The notes under the pieces: generated by a model
Told to the model about the DNA's origin: nothing
Seen by the model: the letters and a program-made list of their open reading frames with translations, nothing else
Database searches by the model: none
Translations under genes and position numbers: made by a program
In this document: positions 62,656 through 64,000 of the stretch, in pieces
How positions within the stretch are numbered: position 1 is the first letter of the stretch
Layout of the letters: the number at the start of each line of letters is the position of its first letter
DNA from: Streptacidiphilus anmyonensis
GTDB taxonomy: Bacteria > Actinomycetota > Actinomycetes > Streptomycetales > Streptomycetaceae
Direction of reading: 5' to 3'
Assembly: GCF_000787855.1 (NCBI RefSeq)
Contig: NZ_BBPQ01000002.1
Coordinates: forward strand, 380,903-444,902
DNA length: 64,000 nucleotides

Positions 62656-63495
62656 TTGTCGGGAGGCAGACTCACCCAGCAGGAACGCCAGCAGATCGCG
62701 CTGGGCCTGGCCGACGACCTCGCCTACGCGGAGATCGCGCGACGCCTCGACCGCCCCACCTCGACCATCACGCGCGAGGTGGACCGCAACGGCGGCCCCA
62801 ACGCCTACCGCGCCGACCTGGCCCACCGCGCCACCGAACAGCGCGCCCGCCGACGCAAGCCCGCCACGCCCCGCCCGCCGGAGGCGCGGGGACACGGACG
62901 CGACGACGAGGCCGTACGCGAGTACGAGGAGACGTTCACCACCCTGCTGATGCACCAGGGCCTGCCGAGGATGACGGCGCGAGTGCTGACCTGCCTGCTC
63001 ATCGCGGACACCGGCAGCCTGACCGCGTCCGAGCTCGCCCGCCACCTCCAGGTCAGCCCGGCTTCCGTCTCCAAGGCGATCACGTTCCTCGAAGAGCAGG
63101 GCCTCATCCGCCGCGAACGCGACGAACGCCGTCGCGAGCGCTACATCGTCGACGAGGACGTCTGGTACCAGTCGACCATCGCGGGCGCCCACGGCATCGC
63201 CCAAGTCGCCCAGACCGCACGGCAGGGCGTCGCCGTCCTCGGCCGCGACACCCCGGCCGCCGCCCGGCTGGAGAACATCGCCCGCTTCAGCGACTTCATC
63301 AGCGAGACCATGCTCCGCGCAGCCGAGCAGGTCCGCGACATCCTTCACAGCAAGCCCGAAGCGGCGTCAGCCATCACCACCGGCGCTACCGGCGCTACCG
63401 GCACGACCGGAAGCACGGGCGCCGGCGGCACCATCGCGACTACCGGGACGGCTCCGGACGACGGGTCGGCGGCCGGCGGTCAGGCCGCCCGGTAG
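62656..63495 (+). CDS. HTH regulator: IS30-transposase-like HTH fused to GbsR/MarR-type domain
   Basis: A 279-aa DNA-binding protein with a rare TTG start at 62656, supported by aggag six bases upstream. Residues 1-70 (LTQQERQQIALGLADDLAYAEIARRL, STITREVDRNGG) look like the HTH_38 found at the N-terminus of IS30-family transposases. Residues about 85-200 form a winged-helix MarR/GbsR-like domain (SASELARHLQVSPASVSKAI-type segment, EEQGLIRRERDERRRERY). The last 40 residues are a Gly/Ala/Thr repeat (GATGATG). Two DNA-binding modules may explain the two palindromes upstream. Its 3' end overlaps the next gene by 16 bp. Confidence 0.8.
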   Translation: MSGGRLTQQERQQIALGLADDLAYAEIARRLDRPTSTITREVDRNGGPNAYRADLAHRATEQRARRRKPATPRPPEARGHGRDDEAVREYEETFTTLLMHQGLPRMTARVLTCLLIADTGSLTASELARHLQVSPASVSKAITFLEEQGLIRRERDERRRERYIVDEDVWYQSTIAGAHGIAQVAQTARQGVAVLGRDTPAAARLENIARFSDFISETMLRAAEQVRDILHSKPEAASAITTGATGATGTTGSTGAGGTIATTGTAPDDGSAAGGQAAR

Positions 63496-64000
63496 CGGTG
63501 CTCCGGTCGGCCGGTGGAGCCGTAGCGGAGTTCGAGGCGGGCCATGCCCTCGCGGACCAGGTAGGAGAGGTAGCGCTGCGCCGTCGCCCGGGAGACCCCC
63601 GTGAGTTCGGCGACCTCGGCGGCGGAGAGGTCACGCCGTGCGGCGCGGACGGCGTCGCGGACCAGGGCGAGCGTGGGCGCGGAGTGACCCTTGGGCGGGA
63701 CCGCCGGGAGCGGCGCGGAGCGACCCGCGCTGAACAGGGCGTCGACGTCGGCCTGGTCGGTCTCCTCCGCGTCGACGAGCGCGTCCATCCGCTGCCGCAG
63801 CTCGGCGTAGGCGACCAGCCGTTGTTCGAACGCGGTGAAGCCGAAGGGTTTGACCAGGTAACCGATGGCGCCGAGTTGCATCGCCTCGCGCACCGAGTGC
63901 AGGTCGCGCGCGGCCGTGATCATGATGGCGTCGGGGCGGCCCGCCTGCGGGAGCGACGGGTCGGGCTGCCGCGCGGCGAGGCGGCGCAGCAGGTCGAGAC
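63480..64000 (-). CDS. response regulator, CitB/DctR type (partial, start beyond window)
   Basis: The C-terminal part of a two-component regulator; the frame stays open to the window edge, so the N-terminal receiver strands and phospho-Asp are not seen. Visible are AMMITAARDLHSVREAM-like beta4/alpha4 residues, GAIGYLVKPFGFTAFEQRL with the conserved Lys, and a C-terminal winged HTH (SAAEVAELTGVSRATAQRYLSYLV, GSTGRPEHRYR). This layout is typical of CitB/DcuR regulators of C4-dicarboxylate or citrate uptake. The partner kinase would be upstream, outside the window. Confidence 0.88.
   Translation of the reverse strand, partial: LDLLRRLAARQPDPSLPQAGRPDAIMITAARDLHSVREAMQLGAIGYLVKPFGFTAFEQRLVAYAELRQRMDALVDAEETDQADVDALFSAGRSAPLPAVPPKGHSAPTLALVRDAVRAARRDLSAAEVAELTGVSRATAQRYLSYLVREGMARLELRYGSTGRPEHRYRAA

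Overview
The window is high-GC actinomycete chromosome and almost certainly belongs to a member of the Streptomycetaceae (Streptomyces, Kitasatospora or Streptacidiphilus type). The evidence is the codon bias, frequent GTG starts and ATGA/GTGA gene overlaps, the septation protein SepH, a complete conservon (cvnA-cvnD), a DasR-type operator ahead of ptsH, and a backbone order (parC, M16 peptidases, ptsH, Pat-type acetyltransferase, DUF5998, phosphodiesterase, thymidine kinase, rhodanese, sepH, ferrochelatase, inositol-phosphatase) that from memory matches the Streptomyces coelicolor chromosome around SCO5836-SCO5860. No tRNA, rRNA, CRISPR array, transposase or prophage gene was seen.

Layout. 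0.3-8.5 kb: a small unknown gene, a GC-rich dispersed-repeat stretch, inositol monophosphatase and ferrochelatase, a divergent MFS pump with a lactone oxidase, a membrane protein, and sepH. 8.7-24 kb: housekeeping genes (rhodanese, VOC protein, two phosphodiesterases, tdk, DUF5998, GNAT/acyl-CoA synthetase fusion, ptsH, acyl-CoA synthetase), then a YrdB/MarR divergent pair with operator palindromes, an MBL-fold protein, an acyltransferase and an aquaporin. 24.2-32.1 kb: a five-gene, fully overlapping operon (asparagine-synthetase-like, PrpF-like isomerase, dihydroorotase-like amidohydrolase, MFS exporter, multicopper oxidase) that faces a 57-aa Cys/His/Pro-repeat peptide gene across a very strong bidirectional terminator. 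32.3-36.8 kb: a LuxR/HisKA_3 two-component system and a CYP157-like P450. 37.4-40.0 kb: a three-gene overlapping cassette on the opposite strand, predicted aromatic (ABBA/DMATS-type) prenyltransferase, haem-oxygenase-like diiron oxidase and nucleotidyltransferase, closed by a strong terminator. 40.1-42.7 kb: conservon cvnABCD. 43-53 kb: PAT-type acetyltransferase, rtcB with an upstream short ORF, a TetR/DHA2-pump locus with paired operators, two M16 peptidases, and parC. 53-64 kb: a second two-component system, two divergent NIS siderophore synthetases (one frameshifted inside an 18-bp tandem repeat), an iron box with a ferredoxin-like gene, an alpha/beta hydrolase, a DUF4097 protein, an unusual HTH regulator, and a partial response regulator.

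The most promising new biology is in three places. The first is the prenyltransferase-diiron oxidase-nucleotidyltransferase cassette. The second is the asparagine-synthetase to multicopper-oxidase operon with its facing Cys/His-repeat peptide. The third is a duplicated ~63-bp upstream element, with a covarying hairpin, that precedes both the conservon and the P450 gene and links them although the prenyltransferase cassette now lies between them. All functional statements rest on reading the sequence and on family knowledge; no database search was run.
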